Source of the DNA: Clostridia bacterium | GTDB lineage: Bacteria > Bacillota > Clostridia > Oscillospirales > CAG-272 | Assembly (NCBI GenBank): GCA_017482355.1 | Contig: JAFUNJ010000010.1 | Location: forward strand, 124,001-188,000 | Length of the DNA stretch: 64,000 nt | Direction of reading: 5' to 3' | Part shown: positions 36,655 through 44,247 of the stretch, piece by piece | Numbering within the stretch: the stretch's first letter is position 1 | How the letters are laid out: the number at the start of each line of letters is the position of its first letter | Program-made: the position numbers and the translations under genes | Notes under the pieces: generated by a model | Databases searched by the model: none | What the model saw: only the letters and a program-made list of their open reading frames with translations | Told to the model about the DNA's origin: nothing

Positions 36655-37340
36655 ATCTTACAGCCCCCCTCGTGATCGTGCTCGTGCGGCGCGGCGTCGG
36701 TAAATGAATAGCCGTCGTTACGGAGAATGAGAAGCTTGTCCGCAACGGCAAGAGCGCAGTGAATATCGTGAGAAACCATTATGACGGTTATGCCTTCGTC
36801 CTTTAGGCGGTGTATTATCTTGTAGAATTCAGAAGTCGCCGTCGGGTCAAGACCCGCAACCGGCTCGTCGAGAAGAATAAGCTGCGTTGCAGCACAAAGT
36901 GCGCGCGCAAGCAGAACTCTCTGCTGCTGACCGCCCGAAAGCTCAGCAAAGCTCTTGTCTTTAAGGCGGAAAATGTCAAGCAGCTCAAGCTTCTTTTCTG
37001 CCTCTTCCTTGTCTTTCTTCGTATAAAAAGGCAGGCGTCTGCCGTTGTTCAGCTTGCCCGAAAGCACGACTTCCCAAACCGACGCAGGGAAATCGCTCTG
37101 TGCGTCGCTTCTCTGCGGCAGATACCCGATTCCGTGCTTCTTCTCGCCGCCGAAAAAAACGATCTCGCCACGCGACGCTTCCTTCAGTCCAAGAAGTGCC
37201 TTGATAAGCGTGCTTTTTCCCGTTCCGTTTTCACCTGCTATACAGAGGCATTTTCCGCTTTCAAGCGAAAAGGAAAGCCCCTCGATGACCGATGCGCTTC
37301 CGTAAGAAAGCCATAGGTCCTTACATTCAATTGCCGTCAT
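36651..37340 (-). CDS. Metal ABC transporter ATP-binding protein, ZnuC/MntA family
   Basis: 229-residue ATPase with Walker A GENGTGKST, signature LSGGQQQRV and Walker B LILLDEPVAGLDP. GIGYLPQRSDAQSDFPASVWEVV is typical of zinc/manganese importers. The C-terminus ends in PHEHDHEGGCKI, a His/Cys-rich tail that could sense or bind zinc. First gene of a two-gene operon preceded by a Fur-family operator overlapping the start of transcription. Confidence 0.93.
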   Translation of the reverse strand: MTAIECKDLWLSYGSASVIEGLSFSLESGKCLCIAGENGTGKSTLIKALLGLKEASRGEIVFFGGEKKHGIGYLPQRSDAQSDFPASVWEVVLSGKLNNGRRLPFYTKKDKEEAEKKLELLDIFRLKDKSFAELSGGQQQRVLLARALCAATQLILLDEPVAGLDPTATSEFYKIIHRLKDEGITVIMVSHDIHCALAVADKLLILRNDGYSFTDAAPHEHDHEGGCKI

Positions 37341-37353
37341 TCTGACCTCGATT

Positions 37354-37404
37354 TGAAAATGATTATCAATTTCATATTATAACACCAATGACGCGTTAAA
37401 TCAA
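37354..37404 (-). promoter_or_regulatory. Promoter with Fur/Zur-type operator of the metal ABC operon
   Basis: On the minus strand TTGATT (37399-37404), 17 bases, TATAAT (37376-37381). Just downstream, spanning the expected transcription start, is TGAAAATGATTATCA (37354-37368 as read on the plus strand): a 7-1-7 inverted repeat with one mismatch, as bound by Fur-family repressors. Metal-dependent repression is expected. Whether Fur or Zur binds cannot be told from the site. Confidence 0.75.
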
Positions 37405-37455
37405 TAGTATACAACTAAAAAAGAGCAAGTAAATTTATCTTTGTTGAAAAAAACA

Positions 37456-37484
37456 TTGAAAAAAGCGGAATAATGTGTTATAAT
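37456..37484 (+). promoter_or_regulatory. Promoter of typA
   Basis: TTGAAA (37456-37461), 17 bases, TATAAT (37479-37484). Confidence 0.75.
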
Positions 37485-37519
37485 TAACCGTTAAATTAAG
37501 AATAAGGGATGATAAGATT

Positions 37520-39349
37520 TTGGTAAGAAACGATTTAAGAAACATAGCGATCATAGCCCACGTTGACCACGGTAAGACGACACTCGTCGATCAGATGCTT
37601 AAGCAGGGCGGTGTATACCGTGAAAATCAGGCGACCGAGGAAAGAGTAATGGACTCTAACGCCCTTGAAAAGGAAAGAGGCATTACCATTCTTGCAAAGA
37701 ATACCGCGGTGCACTATAAGGACGTAAAGATCAATATTATCGACACCCCCGGACACGCGGATTTTAGCGGCGAGGTCGAGCGAATCCTAAAGATGGTAAA
37801 CGGAGTAATTCTGCTTGTTGACGCCGCAGAGGGACCGATGCCGCAGACGCGCTTCGTGCTTCAGAAGGCGCTCGAGCTTAACCATAGAGTTATCGTTGTC
37901 GTAAATAAGGTTGACAAGCCCGACGCGAGAATAGAAGAGGTCGAGGACGAGGTTCTTGAGCTTCTCATGGATCTCGACGCAACCGACGATCAGCTCGATT
38001 CTCCGATGCTTTTCTGCTCGGGCAGAGCAGGTACTGCGTCGTTTACTCCCTACGAGCCGGGAGTTGACCTTCAGCCGCTTTTCGATACCATTCTCGAATA
38101 TATCCCCGCTCCCGAGGGAGACGAGGAGGGCGAGCTTCAGCTTCTCGTTTCCTCTATCGACTATAACGAGTACGTCGGAAGAATGGGAATCGGACGAATT
38201 GAGCGCGGTTCCGTCAAGGTAAATCAGGAAGCGCTTATATGCAATTACCACACGGGCGCAAACCCCGTGAGAACTAGAATCGTCTCGCTCCAGACCTTTG
38301 ACGGTCTTGGCAGAAGAACGGTTGAGAGCGCAAACGTAGGCGACATAGTTTGCTTCTCGGGCGCAGAAAATATCACTATCGGTGATACCATAACCTCCGT
38401 AACCGCTCCCGAGCCGCTTCCTTTCGTAAAGATTAGCGAGCCGACGATCGAAATGACCTTCGCAGTAAACGACAGCCCCTTTGCTGGACGCGAGGGTAAG
38501 TTCGTAACCACAAGACAGATAAGAGACCGCCTCTACCGCGAGCTTCTTAAAGACGTTTCGCTTCGCGTTGAGGACGGCGAAACGACGGATAGCTTCAAGG
38601 TTGCGGGCAGAGGTGAAATGCACCTCTCGATCCTCGTTGAGACCATGCGCCGCGAGGGCTACGAGCTTTCGCTTTCGACTCCTCGCGTGCTTTATAAGGA
38701 GATCGACGGCGTAAAGAACGAGCCGTACGAGACCGTGCTTATCGACGTTCCCGAGATGTATATGGGCTCGGTTATTGAAAAGCTCAATATGCGTAAGGGC
38801 GAGCTTCTTGAAATGGGTAACCGCGGAAGCCGTATGGAGCTTCATTACGTTATCCCCTCGCGTTGCCTATTTGGATACAGAAGCGAATTTCTTACCGCGA
38901 CACGCGGAGAGGGAATTATGAATACCGTGTTTGAGGGTTATCATCCCTATAAGGGCGATATGCCTTCCCGCCAGACGGGTTCGCTTGTTGCTTCCGAAAA
39001 GGGAATTACGACCTCTTACGGTCTCTTTAACTCGCAGGAGCGCGGACAGCTTTTCGTCGGCGTTCAGACAGAGGTCTACGAGGGAATGATCGTCGGTGAA
39101 AACCCGAAGCAGGGCGATATCGAGATAAACCCCTGTAAAACCAAGCAGCTCACCGCTATCCGTTCAAAGGGCGCGGACGAAAAGCTTATTCTTACCCCAC
39201 ATAAAACAATGTCGCTTGAGGAAGCTATCGAATTTATTGCGGACGACGAGCTTATCGAGGTAACGCCGAAGGGACTTCGTCTGCGTAAGGTAATCCTCGA
39301 CACCCCGACCCGTAAAAAGGCGCAAGCGGCAAAGAAAAAGCAGCAGTGA
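37520..39349 (+). CDS. typA: Translational GTPase TypA/BipA
   Basis: 609-residue ribosome-associated GTPase of the EF-G/LepA superfamily, involved in 50S assembly and stress or cold adaptation. G1 is [12 protein letters not shown]2 falls in [14 protein letters not shown]3 is DTPGHADF, G4 is NKVDKPDAR, and the TypA-specific C-terminal domain is complete. Translation begins at a TTG directly before VRNDLRN, with an AAGGGA about 10 bases ahead; no better in-frame start is available. A DUF2809 gene starts on the stop codon (TGATG). Confidence 0.95.
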   Translation: MVRNDLRNIAIIAHVDHGKTTLVDQMLKQGGVYRENQATEERVMDSNALEKERGITILAKNTAVHYKDVKINIIDTPGHADFSGEVERILKMVNGVILLVDAAEGPMPQTRFVLQKALELNHRVIVVVNKVDKPDARIEEVEDEVLELLMDLDATDDQLDSPMLFCSGRAGTASFTPYEPGVDLQPLFDTILEYIPAPEGDEEGELQLLVSSIDYNEYVGRMGIGRIERGSVKVNQEALICNYHTGANPVRTRIVSLQTFDGLGRRTVESANVGDIVCFSGAENITIGDTITSVTAPEPLPFVKISEPTIEMTFAVNDSPFAGREGKFVTTRQIRDRLYRELLKDVSLRVEDGETTDSFKVAGRGEMHLSILVETMRREGYELSLSTPRVLYKEIDGVKNEPYETVLIDVPEMYMGSVIEKLNMRKGELLEMGNRGSRMELHYVIPSRCLFGYRSEFLTATRGEGIMNTVFEGYHPYKGDMPSRQTGSLVASEKGITTSYGLFNSQERGQLFVGVQTEVYEGMIVGENPKQGDIEINPCKTKQLTAIRSKGADEKLILTPHKTMSLEEAIEFIADDELIEVTPKGLRLRKVILDTPTRKKAQAAKKKQQ

Positions 39350-39729
39350 TGAAGCACAAAAAGTTGCGCGTAGCGTACCTGATAGCGTTTTTTGCGCTAC
39401 TGTGTATTGAAATACTGATAGGCGCATTCGTGCACGACGCATTTGTCCGTCCGTACGTCGGCGACGTACTCGTCGTTATCTTGATATATTGCCTTGTCAG
39501 AATATTCAAGCCGACGGGAATAAAGCTTTTGCCGCTTTGCGTTTTCTTCTTCGCACTTATGGTCGAGCTTCTCCAGCTTGCAAACATCGTAGACTTGCTC
39601 GGAATACCGCATAACTCAATAATAGCAATTATGGTAGGAACGTCCTTTTCGTTCATAGATATAATCTGCTATGCAGTAGGTTGCATTATCGTCTATTTGA
39701 CAGAACTTATAATAAAAAAGCGCCCGTGA
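39349..39729 (+). CDS. DUF2809 family membrane protein
   Basis: 126-residue integral membrane protein with four hydrophobic segments. FVHDAFVRPYVGDVLVVILIYC and the later GTSFSFIDIICYAVGC are characteristic of DUF2809, a family without known function. The ATG overlaps the typA stop by one base. Ends 3 bases into a strong terminator stem. Confidence 0.85.
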   Translation: MKHKKLRVAYLIAFFALLCIEILIGAFVHDAFVRPYVGDVLVVILIYCLVRIFKPTGIKLLPLCVFFFALMVELLQLANIVDLLGIPHNSIIAIMVGTSFSFIDIICYAVGCIIVYLTELIIKKRP

Positions 39730-39741
39730 GGGCGTTTTTTT
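39713..39741 (+). terminator. Intrinsic terminator of typA-DUF2809
   Basis: Stem AAAAAAGCGCCC / GGGCGTTTTTTT, overlapping the end of the DUF2809 gene. Confidence 0.85.
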
Positions 39742-39765
39742 ATTGCGGTGCGCCGAGAACGTTGC

Positions 39766-40000
39766 GCCGTAGGGCGGGGGCTTGCTCCCGCCGTTCAAAA
39801 GGAAAGTAACATCGTTTTTGTGCGGGCGAGCAATGCTCGCCCCTACGAGGATGTTTGAAATTCTCTTGTAGGGGCGACCATTGGTCGCCCGTTTTGAAAG
39901 TAAAGTAACCCCGTTTTTTTCGGGCTGTCGAGGGCGCCAGCCCCTACTAACAACGTAACGAAGCTTCGCCACGCTGTCTTGCCTTCCCCTTGGGGAAGGC
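39766..40000. repeat. Cluster of five short palindromic repeats
   Basis: Five hairpins follow each other: GGCGGGGGC...CTCCCGCC (39773-39792), GGGCGAGCAATGCTCGCCC (39824-39842), GGGCGACCATTGGTCGCCC (39872-39890), GGGCTG...CAGCCC (39922-39943) and GCCTTCCCCTTGGGGAAGGC (39981-40000). The first four are flanked by GTAGGGG or CCCCTAC, and the spacers share a (GAAAG)(G/T)AAAGTAAC..CGTTTTT element. This is a mosaic of REP-like units, not coding. There is no gene-length reading frame between 39730 and 40243. Confidence 0.8.
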
Positions 40001-40019
40001 AAAAACGCAAATCCCGCTA

Positions 40020-40048
40020 TTGACAAAATTTCTTCATCGTGATAAAAT
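40020..40048 (+). promoter_or_regulatory. Promoter of the structured leader/small RNA
   Basis: TTGACA (40020-40025), 17 bases, TAAAAT (40043-40048). The expected start of transcription (about 40055) coincides with the first base of the long hairpin. Confidence 0.65.
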
Positions 40049-40054
40049 GAAAAT

Positions 40055-40230
40055 GCCAAACAAAATCAAATCATTTTACTGTGGAAGTATGTGTATTTTT
40101 ATTTTTGATAAAAATACAGATGCTCTTCTTTTGCATATACTTTCGCAGTAAGTAAAAGATTTTGTTTGGCGACAATCGGAGCGATGTATTTTTTGTGCGT
40201 CAGCTTCGGTTGGCGCACTTTTTATTTTTT
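40055..40230 (+). ncRNA. Rod-like structured RNA with own terminator, upstream of HNH gene
   Basis: Not a family I recognise. The RNA folds by eye into a long rod: 13 bp (40055-40067 with 40158-40170), 7 bp (40074-40080 with 40151-40157), 13 bp with wobbles (40081-40093 with 40134-40146) and an apical 9-bp hairpin (40094-40102 with 40108-40116), about 42 pairs. The bulges are of 6 bases on the 5' side, and 4 and 17 on the 3' side. A separate 10-bp hairpin with a UUCG tetraloop (40195-40218) followed by TTTTTATTTTTT is an intrinsic terminator. Length ~175 nt, rod shape and terminator are reminiscent of 6S RNA. A regulatory leader for the HNH gene, or a MITE with 13-bp ends, are alternatives. 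Confidence 0.5.
40195..40230 (+). terminator. UUCG-tetraloop intrinsic terminator ahead of HNH gene
   Basis: A 10-bp stem closed by C(UUCG)G, then a T-rich tract ending directly at the GAGGAGGGG ribosome binding site of the HNH gene. The gene can only be expressed from this promoter by read-through. Confidence 0.8.
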
Positions 40231-40242
40231 GAGGAGGGGAAA

Positions 40243-41058
40243 ATGAATAACAAAGAATCAGCATTGTTTTTGGTAATGCTTTTTGGTTTTTTTGCTTTTT
40301 CTGTACTTATATACAAAGTTGTAGCTGGTATTATGAGAAAGCACGTTTTCGAACATAGCACTTTTTTGCCGGAATTAAATGAATTGAACTCAATGTATTC
40401 GAAATCTTTTTATATGTATGATGATACATTTGAAATGACGCATCATTACAATTCGAAAACACAATTTGACAAAGCGAATTTCAATAAGCTTTTACATGAC
40501 TACTGTAAGGTGCACGAAGACCAATTTAATGATATTATCCCGCTTGCGCATAAAAATTTTTGTTTACTTCCGGAATACAATGAAAAAGCGTCTAATATTC
40601 TTGGTGGGAAAAGTTATTATAGCTCAAAAATCATGAAAATGCTTGAAAATAGGATTTTTCGTGAATCCATGCTTTTTCCGCCAACAACGCTTATCCTTGT
40701 GATACACATCAAATACGTTAGTCCCATGGGAAGAAACAGTTATTATAACCGATATACATACGATATAAACGGCATATCAGCTTGTCTTGAAGAAATCAAA
40801 AAAGAAAGCTCTATTGAACAAGAGAAAAAACGCCAGCGTTCGATGATGAATGACTCATTAAGATACGACATTATGAAGCGCGACGGATTTAAATGTGTTC
40901 TTTGCGGGGCTACTCAAAATGACGGAGCAAAGCTCCATGTAGATCACATTTTCCCTATTGCGAAGGGAGGTAAGACGGAACCTCGTAACCTTCGTACTCT
41001 TTGTGATAGATGCAATTTAGGAAAAAAAGACAAATATGATCCTGATGGTGTCAATTAA
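40243..41058 (+). CDS. Membrane-anchored HNH endonuclease
   Basis: 271 residues. One N-terminal transmembrane helix (LFLVMLFGFFAFSVLIYKVVAG, about residues 6-30) is followed by an unrecognised middle domain of about 160 residues and a C-terminal HNH nuclease: CVLCGATQNDGAKLHVDHIFPIA, KGGKTEPRNLRTLCDRCNLGKKD. The zinc Cys pairs and the catalytic DH are intact. The ATG at 40243 follows GAGGAGGGG. Base composition is visibly richer in A+T than the flanking genes, suggesting acquisition. It lies behind the structured RNA and its terminator and ends in a bidirectional terminator. No RuvC domain, so not IscB. A role in defence at the membrane is inference. Confidence 0.82.
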   Translation: MNNKESALFLVMLFGFFAFSVLIYKVVAGIMRKHVFEHSTFLPELNELNSMYSKSFYMYDDTFEMTHHYNSKTQFDKANFNKLLHDYCKVHEDQFNDIIPLAHKNFCLLPEYNEKASNILGGKSYYSSKIMKMLENRIFRESMLFPPTTLILVIHIKYVSPMGRNSYYNRYTYDINGISACLEEIKKESSIEQEKKRQRSMMNDSLRYDIMKRDGFKCVLCGATQNDGAKLHVDHIFPIAKGGKTEPRNLRTLCDRCNLGKKDKYDPDGVN

Positions 41059-41061
41059 TCA

Positions 41062-41093
41062 AAAAGCAAGAACGGATTTCCGTTCTTGCTTTT
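41062..41093. terminator. Bidirectional intrinsic terminator
   Basis: A 14-bp stem AAAAGCAAGAACGG / CCGTTCTTGCTTTT between convergent HNH gene and trpS. Confidence 0.88.
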
Positions 41094-41101
41094 CCTATTT
41101 A

Positions 41102-42115
41102 TTACTTCGGCTGTGTAAATCCTACTTTACGATATACCTTGCTCAGCGTCTTTCTCGCAAGATAAGCGGCGTGTGCAGATCCGTCCTTCATAACGGTTTC
41201 GAGATACGCCTTGTCGCCCATAAGACGGTCAAATTCCGTTTTAACGGGAGCGAGTGCTTCTGCGACCGTTTCGCCGACTGCGAGCTTGAAGTGTCCGTAG
41301 CCGAGACCTTCAAATTCCTTTTCAATCTCGGCGTCGGTCTTGCCCGTGAAGGCGGTATAGATCGTCATAAGGTTATTTATGCCGTCCTTGCCCTCTGCGC
41401 GGTGAACGACTGTGTCGGAGTCGGTAACTGCGCGTTTGAACTTTCTGATTATATCGTCCTTGCTGTCGAGGATATAAACCGATGCGTTTGTGTTCGCATC
41501 CGACTTACTCATCTTCTTTTCGGGTTCTACAAGCGACATTACCTTCGCGCCCGCCTTTGGAATGAATCCTTCGGGAATAGCGAACGTATCGCCGTAGACC
41601 TGATTAAATCTGTTTGCAATATCGCGCGTAAGCTCGATATGCTGCATCTGGTCGATGCCGACGGGAACGAGATTCGTCTGATAAAGAAGAATATCCGACG
41701 CCATAAGAACGGGGTAGGTGAAAAGTCCTGCGTTGATATTCGACGCATACTTTTTGCTCTTGTCCTTGAACTGCGTCATACGGTTAAGCTCGCCGTGCAT
41801 AGCGTAGCAGTTAAGCACCCACGAAAGCTCCGCGTGAGCGGGAACGTGGCTCTGCACGAAAAGGGTGTTCTTCTCGGGATCAAGACCGCTTGCGATGTAG
41901 AGCGCGAGCGTTTCGTAGGTTCTGCGGCGAAGCTCGGCAGGGTCCTGACGGACGGTTATCGCGTGAAGGTCAACGACGCAGTAAATGCAGTCGTAATTCT
42001 CCTGAAACTCTTTCCAATTCTTTATAGAACCGAGATAGTTGCCGATAGTAAGCTTACCGCTCGGCTGAACTCCCGAAAATATTGTTTTCTTTTTTACTAC
42101 TTCATTGTTTTCCAT
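41102..42115 (-). CDS. trpS: Tryptophan-tRNA ligase
   Basis: Class I aminoacyl-tRNA synthetase of 337 residues. GVQPSGKLTIGNYLGSI contains the HIGH-equivalent (TIGN), and KMSKS lies near residue 197 in EPEKKMSKSDANTNAS. GGAGG precedes the ATG. The upstream region before the divergent gene is too short for a T-box leader: the likely promoter leaves a leader of about 25 bases. So this copy is not controlled by uncharged tRNA-Trp through a T-box. Confidence 0.96.
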   Translation of the reverse strand: MENNEVVKKKTIFSGVQPSGKLTIGNYLGSIKNWKEFQENYDCIYCVVDLHAITVRQDPAELRRRTYETLALYIASGLDPEKNTLFVQSHVPAHAELSWVLNCYAMHGELNRMTQFKDKSKKYASNINAGLFTYPVLMASDILLYQTNLVPVGIDQMQHIELTRDIANRFNQVYGDTFAIPEGFIPKAGAKVMSLVEPEKKMSKSDANTNASVYILDSKDDIIRKFKRAVTDSDTVVHRAEGKDGINNLMTIYTAFTGKTDAEIEKEFEGLGYGHFKLAVGETVAEALAPVKTEFDRLMGDKAYLETVMKDGSAHAAYLARKTLSKVYRKVGFTQPK

Positions 42116-42224
42116 AATTCTGCCTCCTTATATAGGAATAATCTATTTTAACATAAAGATGTACCGTTTTGCAAGTCCTAAACGCTTTTTTATCTTAAAA
42201 AGCCGATTTTTCTTTATATTTATC

Positions 42225-42253
42225 TTGAATGAAGGCGATTTTTGTGCTACAAT
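42225..42253 (+). promoter_or_regulatory. Promoter of the two hypothetical genes before mscL
   Basis: TTGAAT (42225-42230), 17 bases, TACAAT (42248-42253). Confidence 0.6.
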
Positions 42254-42284
42254 AATACAAATAATTAAGTTTAAGGAACGTAAA

Positions 42285-42935
42285 ATGAAAAAACCTTTTG
42301 ATCCCGTTGAGGATTCTGTCACTCCGAAGTCGCTTAAAACGCTCGGACTTATAATAAAAGTAACGCTTGTGGTCGGGCTCATTATTTCGCTCGGCTGGCT
42401 TACCTTGCGTGCCTGCCTTCAGGACGGCACGGGGAAAATGAAGAAATATATCTGGACCGAAGCAGCCATCGAGCAAAAAGAAAACGGAGATTTGACGGTC
42501 AAACGACTTGTTGAATTCAACGACCCTGAGCTTAGCCGTCTCTTTTATATCGGAAGGATATATCATACCGAGGAGATCGGTCAGCTTCAGTTTATGCTCA
42601 GATACAATGTGCTCAGCCGTGAGTATGAAGACTATGCAAGCGGCGTCGGTGAATTCGTTTTCGAGCTTGTGACGGAGGCCGACGGAGAGGTAAAGGGACG
42701 ATATACGAAGTATTGTTATATTACCGATGAAGCGATGATGTACCGCTATTACAGGATCGCGTTCGAAGACGTAGACCTTGAGGGCGTCGACGGTGCGCAG
42801 GTCATTATCTACTATGAATACGGTGAAAAACATGAGATAGGCAGATGTATCGTCTACGATAAGGATGCCGCGAGTGAAACGATTGATCCCGGCGATGCTA
42901 CGAAGCCAACTTCGGGACTTGAATACGAGGGATGA
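42285..42935 (+). CDS. Membrane-anchored hypothetical protein
   Basis: 216 residues, not recognised. One transmembrane helix near residues 22-48 (LGLIIKVTLVVGLIISLGWLTLRAC) is followed by an extracytoplasmic domain rich in Tyr, Glu and beta-strand patterns. The ATG at 42285 has AAGGAA upstream; the frame is open further upstream into the trpS promoter but without support. Three bases separate it from the zinc-ribbon gene, so the two are co-transcribed. Confidence 0.72.
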   Translation: MKKPFDPVEDSVTPKSLKTLGLIIKVTLVVGLIISLGWLTLRACLQDGTGKMKKYIWTEAAIEQKENGDLTVKRLVEFNDPELSRLFYIGRIYHTEEIGQLQFMLRYNVLSREYEDYASGVGEFVFELVTEADGEVKGRYTKYCYITDEAMMYRYYRIAFEDVDLEGVDGAQVIIYYEYGEKHEIGRCIVYDKDAASETIDPGDATKPTSGLEYEG

Positions 42936-42938
42936 CAG

Positions 42939-43625
42939 ATGATTCTGAATTCAAAAGAAACAACAATTGCATACCGTTGCCCGACGTGCGGAAAATTCAT
43001 TTTCGGCATCGTCGGGATCTTCACGCTGTCAGGCGACCTTATAAAGCTGAAATGCGACTGCGGCGGTTCTGAGCTCAAGATAACTTATACGGGCGACGAT
43101 AAGCTTCGAATAACAGTTCCGTGCCTCTTCTGCCCGAATCCGCATAGCTATCTACTCACGTCGGGTGCGTTTTTTGACCGAGAGATACTTGCTCTTAACT
43201 GCACCTATTCGGGTCTTGATACCTGCTTTATAGGCGAAAAGGATAAGGTAATAGAGGCGGCAAAGGAGTCGGATCTTCATCTTGTCGAGCTGCTTGAAGA
43301 GGCCGGCTTTGACGATCTTGATGCTTTTATGATGGGCAAAAATTCCGTTGACGGCGAGGACAACGTCGACGAGGAATACCGCCTGGATTATGCGCAGATC
43401 GAGGATGTCGTTCGCTTTATGCTCGCAGAGCTTCGTGAGGACGGCGATATAAAGTGCGGATGTGAGGACGGAGAGCCGGAATGTGACTTCGAATTTAAGG
43501 GCGATTCCGTGCATATATTCTGCCGCAAATGCGGATACGAGAAATTCATTCCCATGTCAAGCACGCTTGCGGCAAACGCATTTCTTCATACTGACGTTCT
43601 TGAGCTCGAAAAAGGTCAAAAATGA
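42939..43625 (+). CDS. Multi-zinc-ribbon hypothetical protein
   Basis: 228-residue cytosolic protein, not a named family to me. Four Cys clusters are visible: YRCPTCGKF, KCDCGG, PCLFCPNPHSY, and a C-terminal pair (KCGCED ... FCRKCGYEKF). An acidic middle (GEDNVDEEYRLDYAQIEDVVRFML) separates the N- and C-terminal ribbons. Co-transcribed with the membrane protein upstream. Zinc binding is inferred from Cys spacing; function unknown. Confidence 0.72.
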   Translation: MILNSKETTIAYRCPTCGKFIFGIVGIFTLSGDLIKLKCDCGGSELKITYTGDDKLRITVPCLFCPNPHSYLLTSGAFFDREILALNCTYSGLDTCFIGEKDKVIEAAKESDLHLVELLEEAGFDDLDAFMMGKNSVDGEDNVDEEYRLDYAQIEDVVRFMLAELREDGDIKCGCEDGEPECDFEFKGDSVHIFCRKCGYEKFIPMSSTLAANAFLHTDVLELEKGQK

Positions 43626-43645
43626 TGTATTTGAGCCGTTTTGTA

Positions 43646-43675
43646 TTGACAAATCAGTAACGGCTGAGATATAAT
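43646..43675 (+). promoter_or_regulatory. Promoter of mscL
   Basis: TTGACA (43646-43651), 18 bases, TATAAT (43670-43675). Confidence 0.75.
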
Positions 43676-43713
43676 AAATTCATGTAAAAACAAAATTTTT
43701 GGAGGACACTCAA

Positions 43714-44232
43714 ATGAAATTGGTCAAAGAATTTAAAAAGTTTATTTCGAAGGGTAACGTAATTGACATGGCAGTCGGTGTTGTCATCGGCGGCTCGTTC
43801 GGTAAGATCGTAACCGGTCTTGTAAACTACATAATCAACCCGTTCATAGGTATCTTTGTTAAGGAAGGAAGTCTTGACACACTCAAGACCGTTATCCATG
43901 ATTATGTTCCCGCAGAGCTCGATGCAAGCGGTGCGGTTGTCACACCCGAACAGGCAGAGGTAGCTATCCTTTGGGGAACCTGGCTCCAGACGATTATCGA
44001 CTTCCTTATCACAGCAATCTGCATCTTCGTCGTTATAACTATCATTTCCCGCGGCAGAAGACGCCTTGAGGCGAAAAAGCTCGCTGAGGAGGCAGCAAAG
44101 AAGGCAGAAGAGGACGCAAAGGCAAAAGCGGCGGCAGATGCTCTTGCTGCAAAGCAGGCACAGCTTGACGCAAGCGTTCTTCAGCAGGCAGAGCTTCTTG
44201 CAGAGATCCGAGACCTGCTTAAGAACAAGTAA
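43714..44232 (+). CDS. mscL: Large-conductance mechanosensitive channel MscL
   Basis: Emergency osmotic release valve forming a homopentamer. KEFKKFISKGNVIDMAVGVVIGGSFGKIVTGLV is the N-terminal amphipathic helix plus the pore-lining TM1, and TM2 is LQTIIDFLITAICIFVVITII. Length 172 residues exceeds the usual ~130-150 because of an Ala/Lys/Glu-rich C-terminal coiled coil (AKKLAEEAAKKAEEDAKAKA) that continues into a second amphipathic helix. ATG at 43714 has GGAGGA 7 bases upstream. The ROK kinase gene follows after 15 bases. Confidence 0.95.
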   Translation: MKLVKEFKKFISKGNVIDMAVGVVIGGSFGKIVTGLVNYIINPFIGIFVKEGSLDTLKTVIHDYVPAELDASGAVVTPEQAEVAILWGTWLQTIIDFLITAICIFVVITIISRGRRRLEAKKLAEEAAKKAEEDAKAKAAADALAAKQAQLDASVLQQAELLAEIRDLLKNK

Positions 44233-44247
44233 TAAAGGTACGCAGAT

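Noticed and set aside
37787..38845. Long minus-strand frame opposite typA
   Set aside because: Shadow of typA; no motif and no start signal.
39766..40000. Possible CRISPR array
   Set aside because: The palindromes differ from one another, the spacers are themselves similar, and no cas gene is near. It is a REP-like cluster.
40055..41058. HEARO/omega RNA with IscB
   Set aside because: The adjacent protein has an HNH domain but no RuvC segments or bridge helix, is only 271 residues and carries a transmembrane helix.
41036..42151. Plus-strand frame opposite trpS
   Set aside because: Complementary to trpS along its whole length and has no family resemblance.
42116..42180. T-box leader ahead of trpS
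   Set aside because: The likely promoter leaves a leader of about 25 bases, too short for a T-box, and no antiterminator motif is present.
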